The notes under the pieces are model-generated. The model did not search any database. It saw only the letters and a list, made by a program, of their open reading frames with translations, and was not told where the DNA came from. A stretch of DNA of 56,603 nt, taken from positions 1 through 56,603 of the forward strand of contig MPDD01000015.1 in assembly GCA_001874265.1 (NCBI GenBank). The letters run 5' to 3'. Positions 44,350 through 52,237 of this stretch are shown here, piece after piece. The stretch's first letter is position 1. Each line of letters begins with the position of its first letter. The position numbers and the translations under genes were made by a program. This DNA is from Bacteroidetes bacterium MedPE-SWsnd-G1 (GTDB taxonomy: Bacteria > Bacteroidota > Bacteroidia > Flavobacteriales > Flavobacteriaceae).

Positions 44350-44357
44350 CAAAGTTA
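44350..44357 (-). promoter_or_regulatory. Probable -7 box of pyrF
   Basis: The minus strand reads TAACTTTG, matching TAnnTTTG, ending 23 bases before the pyrF start. No matching -33 was seen. Confidence 0.4.
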
Positions 44358-44474
44358 CTAATTAAAAATGGTTGATTTGTTATTAAGTTTAGAATGAAAA
44401 GGGTTGTTTTTTTATGAATTGCTAATAATGATTAGAAGAAATGGTAAATACAGGGTTAGAAAAATTATTATCGG

Positions 44475-44482
44475 TATCTTTG
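44475..44482 (+). promoter_or_regulatory. Probable -7 box of tpiA-prmA-clpS
   Basis: TATCTTTG fits TAnnTTTG and lies 54 bases before the tpiA ATG. Only a weak TTA occurs near the -33 position. Confidence 0.45.
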
Positions 44483-44536
44483 CACTTCAATTAAATTGAG
44501 CAAAAGGAGCAACACAATTAATAAAATAAAAGAAGA

Positions 44537-45295
44537 ATGAGATCAAAAATAGTAGCAGGAAACTGGAAAATGAACAAGACCTTAAAGGAGTCTAAAGAAT
44601 TAGCAAATGAATTAAAATCAGTCGTAGAAAATGTAACTTTAGATAATACAAGAGTTATTGTAGCGCCAACATTTGTTAATTTAACAAGAGTTAGTGAAGC
44701 GGTTGAAGGTTCTGCTATTGAGGTTGCAGCACAGAATATGCACCAAGCAGATTCCGGTGCTTATACAGGTGAAATTTCTGGTGAAATGCTGAAAGGAATT
44801 GGGTTGAATTCTGTAATTCTTGGTCATTCAGAACGCAGAGCTTATTTTGGTGAAGATGATGCGTTACTTGCGAGTAAAGTTGATGCTGCTTTAAAGAATA
44901 ATTTGGAAATTATTTTTTGTTTTGGAGAGGAGTTAGAAGACAGAAAATCTGACAATCATTTTAATGTGGTTGGAAGTCAGTTGAAAAATGGAATTTTCCA
45001 TTTACCTTCAGATGCATGGAAAAATGTTGTGTTGGCTTATGAGCCTGTCTGGGCGATTGGTACAGGAGAAACTGCTAGTCCTGAACAAGCACAAGAAATG
45101 CATGCGTTTATTAGAAATTTAATTGAAGAAACATATAATGAATCAGTTGCTGATAATGTTTCTATTTTATATGGAGGAAGTGTAAAACCTGGAAATGCCG
45201 AAGAGATTTTCTCTAAGCCAGATGTAGATGGTGGACTTATTGGAGGTGCCGCTTTGAAAGCTGAGGATTTTGGAGCGATCATAAAAGCAATTTAA
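44537..45295 (+). CDS. tpiA: Triosephosphate isomerase
   Basis: Interconverts dihydroxyacetone phosphate and glyceraldehyde 3-phosphate in glycolysis. The 252-residue TIM barrel has the catalytic Lys in AGNWKMNK (K11), His97 in LGHSERR, Glu169 in AYEPVWAIGTG and the phosphate loop YGGSVKPGN. It probably shares a transcript with prmA and clpS. Confidence 0.98.
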   Translation: MRSKIVAGNWKMNKTLKESKELANELKSVVENVTLDNTRVIVAPTFVNLTRVSEAVEGSAIEVAAQNMHQADSGAYTGEISGEMLKGIGLNSVILGHSERRAYFGEDDALLASKVDAALKNNLEIIFCFGEELEDRKSDNHFNVVGSQLKNGIFHLPSDAWKNVVLAYEPVWAIGTGETASPEQAQEMHAFIRNLIEETYNESVADNVSILYGGSVKPGNAEEIFSKPDVDGGLIGGAALKAEDFGAIIKAI

Positions 45296-45358
45296 TACTA
45301 CAAAAATCCACTCAATTCTGATTTTTTGCAATTGAGAAATGTTTATAAAAAAACAAGA

Positions 45359-46192
45359 ATGGTTTATATTTCTTACAACTTTAAAGTTGAACCTAAAGAA
45401 CCGGCTTCTGAAATTTTAATAGCGGAATTGGGGTATGCTGGTTTCGAAAGTTTTGTCGATACCGAAGTTGGATTTCAAGCTTTTATTCAAAAAGAAGAAT
45501 GGAATGAACATATATTGGATGCCATTTTTGTTTTAAATAATGAAGAATTCAAGATTTCTTATGAAATCGAAGAAATTGCCCAAACCAATTGGAATAGTGA
45601 ATGGGAGAAAAATTTCGAGCCAATTCAGGTAGACGGAGTTGTAAGTATTAGAGCACCGTTTCATGAAGATCCAAAATTGGAATACGATATTGTAATAGAA
45701 CCTAAGATGAGTTTTGGAACAGGACATCATGAAACTACACATATGATGGTTCAGCATTTAAATACTATAGATCTTACAGGTAAGAAAACGCTTGACATGG
45801 GATGTGGAACGGGAATATTGGCCATTTTTGCAGAGATGAAAGGGGCACAACCTGTTGACGCCATAGATATTGATAATTGGTGCTATTTAAATTCCATTGA
45901 AAATGTAGAGCGAAACAAAGGGCAGCATATTACCGTTATAGAAGGAGACGCCGAAGTTTTACGCTCTAGAAAAGAAGTTTATGATGTTATTATTGCGAAT
46001 ATCAATAGAAATATTCTCATTAATGATATGTCAACTTATGTCAATTGTTTAGAACAAAATGGAACTTTATTATTGAGTGGATTCTATGCAGAGGACATTC
46101 CTATAATTGAGTCAGAAATTTCTAAATTTGATTTAAAAGTTGAAAAAGTGATTGAAAGAAACAGTTGGGTAGCCTTAAAATGTAAGCGATAA
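45359..46192 (+). CDS. prmA: Ribosomal protein L11 methyltransferase
   Basis: Methylates ribosomal protein L11 with S-adenosylmethionine. The 277-residue protein has the PrmA N-terminal substrate domain, the SAM motif LDMGCGTGILAIFAE, and PKMSFGTGHHETTHMM, a family hallmark, just before it. The NIN (IANINRNI) catalytic region is present. ATG 45359 was chosen over an in-frame TTG at 45326, which would add eleven non-conserved residues. One base upstream of clpS. Confidence 0.93.
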   Translation: MVYISYNFKVEPKEPASEILIAELGYAGFESFVDTEVGFQAFIQKEEWNEHILDAIFVLNNEEFKISYEIEEIAQTNWNSEWEKNFEPIQVDGVVSIRAPFHEDPKLEYDIVIEPKMSFGTGHHETTHMMVQHLNTIDLTGKKTLDMGCGTGILAIFAEMKGAQPVDAIDIDNWCYLNSIENVERNKGQHITVIEGDAEVLRSRKEVYDVIIANINRNILINDMSTYVNCLEQNGTLLLSGFYAEDIPIIESEISKFDLKVEKVIERNSWVALKCKR

Positions 46193-46193
46193 T

Positions 46194-46469
46194 ATGAGTA
46201 CTAAGGAAAAAATTCAAGAAGAGGTTGATGTTTTGGAACAAAAAACACGTAAGTATGAAATAGTTCTTCATAATGACGATGTGAATACATTCGACTTTGT
46301 AATTGAATCTTTAATTTCGGTATGTGAACATACAGCAGAACAAGCCGAACAATGTACTATTTTGGTACACTATAAAGGTAAATGCACCGTTAAAACAGGT
46401 GAGTATGATTACCTTAAGCCAAGGTGTTCGAAGCTACTAACTCTAGGGTTATCTGCTGAAATCGTGTAG
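46194..46469 (+). CDS. clpS: ATP-dependent Clp protease adaptor ClpS
   Basis: A 91-residue adaptor that hands N-degron substrates to ClpA/ClpC-ClpP. An extended N-terminal tail is followed by the core YEIVLHNDDVNTFDFVIE (N-degron pocket residues N-D-D) and the C-terminal strand. It is one base after prmA, so probably coupled. No clp protease gene is in the window. Confidence 0.95.
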   Translation: MSTKEKIQEEVDVLEQKTRKYEIVLHNDDVNTFDFVIESLISVCEHTAEQAEQCTILVHYKGKCTVKTGEYDYLKPRCSKLLTLGLSAEIV

Positions 46470-46480
46470 ATTCCAACTTA

Positions 46481-46510
46481 TATTTAACATATTTTAACAC
46501 TTTTTAACAA
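46481..46510 (+). repeat. Three 10-bp direct repeats (core TTTAACA) before the M28 pair
   Basis: Three consecutive 10-base units (TATTTAACAT, ATTTTAACAC, TTTTTAACAA) share TTTAACA at 46483, 46493 and 46503, exactly one helical turn apart. They end 10 bases before the -7 box TACATTTG, where a -33 element should be but is absent. Likely an activator site (inference). Confidence 0.6.
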
Positions 46511-46520
46511 AGTGAAATCC

Positions 46521-46528
46521 TACATTTG
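46521..46528 (+). promoter_or_regulatory. -7 box of the M28 peptidase pair
   Basis: TACATTTG fits TAnnTTTG. It has no TTG at -33; the TTTAACA repeats take that place. Confidence 0.5.
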
Positions 46529-46533
46529 CTCGA

Positions 46534-46549
46534 ATGTGTTAAAACACAT
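46534..46549. promoter_or_regulatory. 16-bp palindrome at the predicted start site of the M28 pair
   Basis: ATGTGTTAAAACACAT is a perfect palindrome beginning about 5 bases after the -7 box, in the 5' leader. It has no T run after it, so it is not a terminator; operator or leader hairpin are possible. Confidence 0.45.
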
Positions 46550-46574
46550 ATTCTTAATTCAAATAAACTACTAA

Positions 46575-48119
46575 ATGAAGAAAATTAGCACGCTGTCTGC
46601 CATGCTTTTAGCGGGGTTGACATTTGCTCAAACTGCCGACAAAACAAATGAAATTGATACTGCGGTAAAGTACGCGAACACAATTACTATTGAAGATTTA
46701 AAAGAAGATTTAACCATTTTGGCTTCTGATGCTTTAGAAGGAAGAGAAACTGGCAAACGTGGTCAAAAAATGGCTGCGGCTTATATTAAAACCCATTTTG
46801 AAGAATTAGGTTTACAAGGACCAGCAGAGGCGGGTAATGGATATTATCAAAATGTACCATTAAAAACTTCGAAGCCTGGTGATATCTACATCAAATTTGG
46901 AGATACTAAAATTAATAATCTTGAAGACTTTTTATACTATGGACCAGCTTATTCTACGGATGGAGTGAGCACTTCAATTGTATTTGGAGGTGCAGGAACA
47001 GCTGAAGAGTTGACAAATTTAGATATTAAGGACAAGGTATTATTAATCAACACAACCGACAGAAATATCAGGGAGTCAGCGATGGAGTATGTAGATAAAA
47101 ATGGTGGTAAAATGTTGTTTGTGATTTATGCAAATAACAATGATGAGTACTTGAAATTTTACAATACTTATAAGGGCTATTTTAACAGAGAAACTATTGG
47201 TTTAGACAAAGGTGCAAGTAATGAACAGCCCGGAATCGTTTTCTTAAGCCCTGAAACTGGAGCGGCTATGTTCGGAACATCTTTCGATAAACTTCAAAAA
47301 GCGATCACTGCAAACAAAGAAGGAAAGAAAAATGCCTACAAGAAATTAAAAGAGAGTGCTATTTCTTATAAAATCGATTATGAATCTAAAAAGATTATAT
47401 CTGAAAATGTATTAGGTTATTTAGAAGGAACCGATTTAAAAGATGAATTATTGATTTTAACATCTCATTACGATCACGAAGGAATTAAAAATGGCGAAAT
47501 TTATAATGGAGCAGACGATGATGGTTCTGGAACAGTTGCTGTAATGGATATTGCTGAAGCCTTTGCAAAAGCAAAAGGAGATGGAAACGGACCTAGAAGA
47601 AGTATCTTATTTATGACGGTTACTGCAGAAGAGAAAGGATTATTAGGATCAGAATATTATGCGGATAACCCAATTTTTCCTTTAGAAAATACCGTTGCCG
47701 ATTTAAATATAGACATGATTGGTAGAGTAGATGATAGAGATGAAATCGTAGGAAAGGACTATGTAAGTTTGGTTGGATCGGATAAATTATCAACAGAATT
47801 ACACGAAATAAGTGAAAAGGCAAATTCTAAATACACAAACTTATATTTAGATTATACATATAATGACGAGGCCCACCCAGAGCGCATTTATTACCGTTCT
47901 GATCATTGGAATTTTGCAAAAAATGGAATTCCGGTTATTTTCTATACTACAGGTTCTCATCCGGACTACCATAAGCCAACGGATACCGTTGATAAAATTG
48001 AATTTGAGTTGATGACTGAAAGAACAAAATTAATTTTTTATACAGCTTGGGAAATTGCCAATAGAGATGGGAGATTAATTGTAGATAAAGGGGAAAAAGA
48101 AGACAAAGCAAGCAAATAA
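46575..48119 (+). CDS. Secreted M28-family zinc aminopeptidase (copy 1)
   Basis: A 514-residue exported metallopeptidase. Signal peptide about 1-19 (GLTFA before QTA), an N-terminal domain with a PA-like insert (about 90-240), then the M28 catalytic domain. The two-zinc ligands are readable: H298-Y-D300, the DDDGSG cluster 314-316, the E352-E353 pair (catalytic and metal), D380 in NIDMIG, and H462/H466 in HPDYHKPTDT. Predicted to release N-terminal amino acids from peptides in the periplasm or outside. Paired with a close paralogue 27 bases downstream. Confidence 0.93.
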   Translation: MKKISTLSAMLLAGLTFAQTADKTNEIDTAVKYANTITIEDLKEDLTILASDALEGRETGKRGQKMAAAYIKTHFEELGLQGPAEAGNGYYQNVPLKTSKPGDIYIKFGDTKINNLEDFLYYGPAYSTDGVSTSIVFGGAGTAEELTNLDIKDKVLLINTTDRNIRESAMEYVDKNGGKMLFVIYANNNDEYLKFYNTYKGYFNRETIGLDKGASNEQPGIVFLSPETGAAMFGTSFDKLQKAITANKEGKKNAYKKLKESAISYKIDYESKKIISENVLGYLEGTDLKDELLILTSHYDHEGIKNGEIYNGADDDGSGTVAVMDIAEAFAKAKGDGNGPRRSILFMTVTAEEKGLLGSEYYADNPIFPLENTVADLNIDMIGRVDDRDEIVGKDYVSLVGSDKLSTELHEISEKANSKYTNLYLDYTYNDEAHPERIYYRSDHWNFAKNGIPVIFYTTGSHPDYHKPTDTVDKIEFELMTERTKLIFYTAWEIANRDGRLIVDKGEKEDKASK

Positions 48120-48146
48120 TTAATAACAAATAATAAATAACACACC

Positions 48147-49661
48147 ATGAAGAAAAGTATTGCACTATCGGCCTTATTACTTACTGGTTTAAGTTTTGTT
48201 CAAGCTCAAGAACAAGATCCAGTTCAAGTAAAATATGCTGAAACAATTACAGTAGATGATTTAAAAGGACATTTAACTATTTTGGCATCTGATGCCTTAG
48301 AGGGTAGAGAAACAGGAGAAAGAGGTCAGAAAATGGCTGCGGCTTATATTAAAGCGCACTTCCAAGAAATTGGTTTACAGGCACCAGTTAAAACGGCAGG
48401 TGGTATGAGTCATTATCAAGATGTACCTTTAAAAACATCATCAGCAGGAGATATTTATTTAATTTCTGATGGTAATAAATTAGAGAATGGAAAAGACATT
48501 TATTATTCTGGATCTTCTTATAATTCTGATGAAACAAAAACTGAGGTTGTTTTTGGAGGAAATGGGTCAAAGGAAGCCTTAGCATCTATTGATGTTAAAG
48601 GGAAATCAGTTTTAATATTAAATTCTGACAGAAGAGAAACTAGAGCGGCACAAACTTATGTTCAAGATAATGGAGGAACAATGCTTTTTGCAGTAAATGC
48701 TGAAAGTCAAGAAAAATTTGAAGAAGGAATTGCAAGGTATGCAAGATTTTTGAACAGAGGAAGAATCGGTTTGGATACAGGAGATGCTGCTAAAAGCGCA
48801 GGAACTTTTTATGTAAGCCCTAACGTAGCTGCTGCAACTTTTGGAAAATCTTTTGAAAAATTGCAAAAGGCTAAATCAATTTCAAAAATTAAATCTGGAG
48901 AATTAACATATAAGTTAGATTTTAAATCTAAAAAAGTAGATTCAGAAAATGTTTTAGGATTTTTAGAAGGATCTGATTTAAAAGATGAGGTACTGGTAAT
49001 TACTGCACACTACGATCATGAAGGTGTTAAAGATGGAAAAATCTACAATGGAGCTGATGATGATGGTTCTGGTACTACTGCTGTATTAGATATTGCTGAG
49101 GCATTTGCTTTGGCAAAAGAAGCGGGTAATGGTCCAAGAAGAAGTATTTTATTTATGACAGTTACTGCAGAAGAAAAAGGTTTGTTAGGATCTAAATACT
49201 ACTCAGAAAACCCAATTTTTGCTTTAGAAAATACTGTTGCAAATTTAAATATTGACATGGTTGGTAGAAGAGGATATGATCATTTAGACAATGACAACTA
49301 CGTTTATGTAATTGGTGCAGATAGATTAAGTACTGAATTACATGAAGTAGGTGAAATGGCTAACAAGACATACATGAATATGGAATTAGATTATACGTAT
49401 AATGATCCAAACGATAAGAATAGATTTTATTTCAGATCTGATCATTATAACTTTGCAAAACATAACATTCCAATTATTTTTTACTTTAATGGTGTTCATG
49501 ATGATTATCATAAGCATACAGATACTGTTGATAAAATTGAATTCGAATTAATGGCAAAACGTGCTAAGTTAGTATTCCATACCGCATGGGAAATAGCAAA
49601 TAGAGATGGTCGTTTAATTGTAGACAAAGGGCCTAAAGCTGACGAAGCGTCAAGTAAATAA
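48147..49661 (+). CDS. Secreted M28-family zinc aminopeptidase (copy 2)
   Basis: A 504-residue paralogue of the preceding gene, alignable over the full length. Signal peptide (about 1-20, SFVQA before QEQ), LASDALEGRETGERGQKMAA, HYDHEGV, NGADDDGSG, TAEEKGLLGSKYY, NIDMVGRRG and HDDYHKHTDTVDKIEFE; all metal ligands are kept. The main differences lie in the PA-like insert and the loop around VVFGGNGSKEAL, where substrate choice would be set. The two genes are a tandem duplication in one operon, ended by a terminator. Confidence 0.93.
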   Translation: MKKSIALSALLLTGLSFVQAQEQDPVQVKYAETITVDDLKGHLTILASDALEGRETGERGQKMAAAYIKAHFQEIGLQAPVKTAGGMSHYQDVPLKTSSAGDIYLISDGNKLENGKDIYYSGSSYNSDETKTEVVFGGNGSKEALASIDVKGKSVLILNSDRRETRAAQTYVQDNGGTMLFAVNAESQEKFEEGIARYARFLNRGRIGLDTGDAAKSAGTFYVSPNVAAATFGKSFEKLQKAKSISKIKSGELTYKLDFKSKKVDSENVLGFLEGSDLKDEVLVITAHYDHEGVKDGKIYNGADDDGSGTTAVLDIAEAFALAKEAGNGPRRSILFMTVTAEEKGLLGSKYYSENPIFALENTVANLNIDMVGRRGYDHLDNDNYVYVIGADRLSTELHEVGEMANKTYMNMELDYTYNDPNDKNRFYFRSDHYNFAKHNIPIIFYFNGVHDDYHKHTDTVDKIEFELMAKRAKLVFHTAWEIANRDGRLIVDKGPKADEASSK

Positions 49662-49683
49662 TTCCTATTTGAAAAATATTTTT

Positions 49684-49718
49684 AAAATCCTATTCTTAAT
49701 TGAATAGGATTTTTTTTA
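49684..49718 (+). terminator. Terminator of the M28 operon
   Basis: A 12-bp stem (AAAATCCTATTC and complement, arms 49684-49695 and 49702-49713) followed by eight T. Confidence 0.88.
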
Positions 49719-49912
49719 TTGACATTTACTCGAGTTCTGTTAGTTTACTGCTTTTTGATAGACTAATGAGTAAATAGCATTCAAATGTTAAAATAGTATT
49801 AAACACATTTTGCTAAACAATTTCGGAACGGTGTTTGCGTTTTCAATAATAACCAAGACAATAGAATAGATGAATTGAAATTACTTTTTATTAACCCTTT
49901 AATGCCCTAGAG
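49719..49912. other. Intergenic stretch upstream of a small ORF
   Basis: AT-rich and without a convincing ORF. It contains TTAAA/TAAACA-type repeats around 49788-49819 and must carry the promoter for the 42-residue ORF, but no clean TAnnTTTG box was found. Together with that ORF and the terminator after it, this is the longest stretch between recognised genes (49662-50130). Confidence 0.4.
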
Positions 49913-50041
49913 ATGATGAAGACTATAAATAGATTAGTTGATAGAAGTATGTTCGTTTTTGTTTGGTTAACAATAGCAACAATTTCAACAGTTTTGGCTG
50001 CTGTATTTGTTGTAGGATTGAAGACTTTACTGAAAATTTAA
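49913..50041 (+). CDS. Predicted 42-residue single-pass membrane protein
   Basis: Too short for common gene callers. ATG 49913 (or the next codon, ATG 49916) opens a frame MMKTINRLVDRSMFVFVWL and then a hydrophobic helix (about 14-36, TIATISTVLAAVFVVGL) with a basic end (KTLLKI). Charge distribution fits an inner membrane helix with a cytoplasmic N-terminus. It has its own terminator about 50 bases after the stop. Not recognised; it could be a small membrane regulator, an assembly factor or a toxin-like peptide, or a chance ORF. No strong ribosome-binding site, but these are weak in this phylum. Confidence 0.45.
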   Translation: MMKTINRLVDRSMFVFVWLTIATISTVLAAVFVVGLKTLLKI

Positions 50042-50093
50042 TTGTTTCCGATTGTTTTTAGTAAAACTCCATAATATACTTATTTACTAAAAG

Positions 50094-50121
50094 AAAAGAG
50101 ACTGCATATGCAGTCTCTTTT
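50094..50121. terminator. Bidirectional terminator between small ORF and tRNA-Arg
   Basis: A perfect 28-bp palindrome (AAAAGAGACTGCAT repeated in inverse) with T-rich flanks on both strands; it serves the small ORF from one side and tRNA-Arg from the other. Confidence 0.88.
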
Positions 50122-50130
50122 TGTATTTTG

Positions 50131-50204
50131 TGACCTCGATAGGATTCAAACCTATAACCTTCTGAGCCGTAATCAGATGCGCTATTCAGTTGCGCCACGA
50201 GGCC
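50131..50204 (-). tRNA. tRNA-Arg (anticodon ACG)
   Basis: A 74-base cloverleaf on the minus strand. The acceptor GGCCTCG pairs with CGAGGTC (G-T at the second pair), discriminator A. The anticodon stem TCTGA/TCAGA encloses TTACGGC with ACG at 34-36 (read as inosine-CG after editing). The T arm CTATAGG-TTTGAATC-CTATC... is regular. CCA is not encoded. Confidence 0.96.
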
Positions 50205-50217
50205 AATTTTGAGTTTG

Positions 50218-50247
50218 CAAAGATACACTTTATTATATATTTACAAA
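50218..50247 (-). promoter_or_regulatory. Promoter of tRNA-Arg
   Basis: The minus strand reads TTTG (50247-50244), an 18-base spacer and TATCTTTG (50225-50218), an exact consensus promoter 13 bases before the tRNA. Its -33 element overlaps the last codons of the 49-residue ORF. Confidence 0.85.
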
Positions 50248-50390
50248 CTATTTTTTGTGACAAAATATCTCCACCCAATAATAGCTAACTGCCACTTTTT
50301 TGCATAGGTAGGATCTAATCCTTTTTTTGTAAAAGAAGGAAGTAAAATTTTATTGATTTTGGCCAGTGTTCTGAAAAGTTGTTTTTGCAT
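50241..50390 (-). CDS. 49-residue basic protein, probably conserved in Flavobacteriaceae
   Basis: ATG 50390 to TAA 50241 encodes MQKQLFRTLAKINKILLPS, then FTKKGLDPTYAKKWQLAI and the end GWRYFVTKNSL. It is highly basic and amphipathic. I recall very similar short proteins (LAKLNKxxLPSFTKK ... KxQLAxxGWRYFVTKN) in other flavobacteria, but no function. It follows the thioredoxin-like gene by 27 bases on the same strand and may share its transcript. Size and charge suggest a membrane-surface or nucleic-acid-binding peptide. It was found by reading the frame directly, as it is below usual length cut-offs. Confidence 0.65.
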   Translation of the reverse strand: MQKQLFRTLAKINKILLPSFTKKGLDPTYAKKWQLAIIGWRYFVTKNSL

Positions 50391-50417
50391 TTGGTAAAAA
50401 TACAAAAAGGGAAATTA

Positions 50418-51203
50418 CTATTGTTTGTCTAAAAGCTTTTGAATTTCAATGGCTAATTTATCCACTCCAGCTTCAGAATATCCTGTAGAGACATATCGGA
50501 TAACACCGTTTTGGTCTATTAAAAAGTTTTTAGGTATAGAGCCAGAAGCATATAAATCCCAAATAGCTTTATTAGAATCATACCCAACATTGAAGTTGAT
50601 ACCATTTTTAGCCAATTTCTTCATTTTTTTTACAGCCTTTTCCTTGCTTTCTCCAATAGATATTGGAATAAACACAAATTCAGAATCTTTAAATGAGTTC
50701 AAAATTTTATCTGGCATGTCATAAAACTCCATAATGCATGGTGCACACCAAGTAGCCCAAAAATTAAGTAGTACAACTTTCCCTTTAAGTTCATTTAGTT
50801 CAATAGTCGTTCCATCAATCATTTGCACATTAAAATTCTTAGCAACGTCATTTATGTTTAATAGAAACTCTTGCACAGCTACCCTTTTAGAGTGAACTAT
50901 TTTTTTCTTTGCTCTTTTCCGTTCTGCTTTTTCGAATTCTGTGAGTAATATCACGTTTACTATAAATTGTTTGTCACCAATTTTATCACCATGTAAATTA
51001 TATAGTTCGTCTCTTTTCTTTTGGCTAACTCCTTTGTTCATCGTTTTAATGTCACCATTTTTAGAGTATGTTGAAACCTGTTCTTTCGAAACGATTTCAT
51101 CGTTGATAATAATTACATATTCGGGTTTATTGGTAACTTTCTGCTGAGAATAAAGGGTGGAGGAGGTAATTAATATTAGTATTGAAATGAAAATTCGATC
51201 CAT
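50418..51203 (-). CDS. Exported TlpA-type thioredoxin-like protein with extra N-terminal domain
   Basis: A 261-residue periplasmic redox protein. Signal peptide 1-19 (STLYS before QQK). Residues 25-110 form an unusual N-terminal part (YVIIINDEIVSKEQ ... GDKIGDKQFIVNVILL). The thioredoxin domain spans about 122-260 with the active site W152-C153-A-P-C156 and the cis-Pro region GSIPKNFLIDQNG. Predicted reductase of envelope disulfides. Fourth gene of the BlaI-M56-CarboxypepD operon (15-base gap), so its expression is probably under BlaI control. Confidence 0.87.
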   Translation of the reverse strand: MDRIFISILILITSSTLYSQQKVTNKPEYVIIINDEIVSKEQVSTYSKNGDIKTMNKGVSQKKRDELYNLHGDKIGDKQFIVNVILLTEFEKAERKRAKKKIVHSKRVAVQEFLLNINDVAKNFNVQMIDGTTIELNELKGKVVLLNFWATWCAPCIMEFYDMPDKILNSFKDSEFVFIPISIGESKEKAVKKMKKLAKNGINFNVGYDSNKAIWDLYASGSIPKNFLIDQNGVIRYVSTGYSEAGVDKLAIEIQKLLDKQ

Positions 51204-51218
51204 TGTTGTAGAAAGGTG

Positions 51219-52223
51219 TTAATTTAGATTGTAATTTAGAGGCAGCGTGGAAGCCATTCTTTTTCGGCCAAAAGTGCCATTAAATAATAGAGCATTGGTT
51301 GGAGAATAATTTCCAGTCCTGTCGATATAAAAAGTAGATTGGTCCTTTTTAGATAATTGAATAATAGATTGTTCTTTGTTCTTGTATACAACAGTAATTT
51401 TTTCCACAGTTAAATTTACTTTTTTAAAAGCATTGTTATGTGCTGATAGTTTAAAATATTTATAAGGAGTTACTTGATTTTTACTATAGTAGAGTACAAA
51501 TTTACTTTCATTTAACTCTTTATTTGAAAGTGACCTCATGAAGTGTAGGAGTGACCCTTTGTAACTTCTCTTTCTGTTATTTAAAATGGAGTTTCTTGTT
51601 TTTTCGTCTAGTTCGCTATAAAAACTTGTTCCTGCATAATAAACGTTAACAGGCGTTGATGAACCCTTAAAATGATTTGAGAATTCAATTTCAAAATCAA
51701 TAAGATTATAGTTGACTTCATAGCCTAAATATTTATTAATTATTCTAATTGGTTTCTTAGAGTAAGCTGTTAATGTACCTTCATTAGCATTGTGGATTAG
51801 CACAATGTCTTTTTCGTTTTCTATTTTGCAACGTGATGCAGGGAATTCTTTTCCCAAAAATTCCTGTTTAAAAATGTGTAGTTTTTTTGATCTGCTCCAC
51901 ATGTCAAACTTGAGTTTTACCTCTGGTATTTGGTTATTACTTTCAGTTAAATGAATCGGTAAATTAGGATCTAATTCTAAAATTGAAAAAACTCTTGTGT
52001 CATATCCAATGTAGCTAATGATAACTTTTGCGTTGTTAGCATTCCTAATGTCAAGTTTAAAAAAACCCTCGAAATCAGAATTTGTTCCAAGGGTTGTTCC
52101 ATCTAAATAAATTGTTGCGCCAACTAAAGGCTCTTTGGTATTAATATCATAGATATGTCCACTAATTTCTTGAGAAAAAAGTACATGACACCATAGAATT
52201 AAAAAGAGTGTTAGTTTTTTCAA
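51219..52223 (-). CDS. CarboxypepD_reg-like domain protein
   Basis: A 334-residue exported protein. Signal peptide about 1-17 (HVLFS before QEIS). A carboxypeptidase-regulatory-like beta-sandwich (about 19-100: ISGHIYDINTKEPLVGATI, TNSDFEGFFKLDI, ISYIGYDT) is followed by a 230-residue C-terminal region without a recognised family, rich in beta strands (KPIRIINKYLGYEVNYNLIDFEI, NRKRSYKGSLLHFMRSL). TTG is the only plausible start (the next codons AAA AAA open the signal peptide). Third gene of the BlaI-M56 operon. It may carry or sense a surface ligand; no transporter barrel is present. Confidence 0.8.
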   Translation of the reverse strand: MKKLTLFLILWCHVLFSQEISGHIYDINTKEPLVGATIYLDGTTLGTNSDFEGFFKLDIRNANNAKVIISYIGYDTRVFSILELDPNLPIHLTESNNQIPEVKLKFDMWSRSKKLHIFKQEFLGKEFPASRCKIENEKDIVLIHNANEGTLTAYSKKPIRIINKYLGYEVNYNLIDFEIEFSNHFKGSSTPVNVYYAGTSFYSELDEKTRNSILNNRKRSYKGSLLHFMRSLSNKELNESKFVLYYSKNQVTPYKYFKLSAHNNAFKKVNLTVEKITVVYKNKEQSIIQLSKKDQSTFYIDRTGNYSPTNALLFNGTFGRKRMASTLPLNYNLN

Positions 52224-52237
52224 AAATGTATTGTGAT

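Noticed and set aside
50281..50300. TGCCAC...TTGCA as a sigma-54 promoter on the plus strand
   Set aside because: The spacing is one base short, the -24 GG is GC, and it lies inside the antisense 49-residue ORF with no gene downstream in the right direction.
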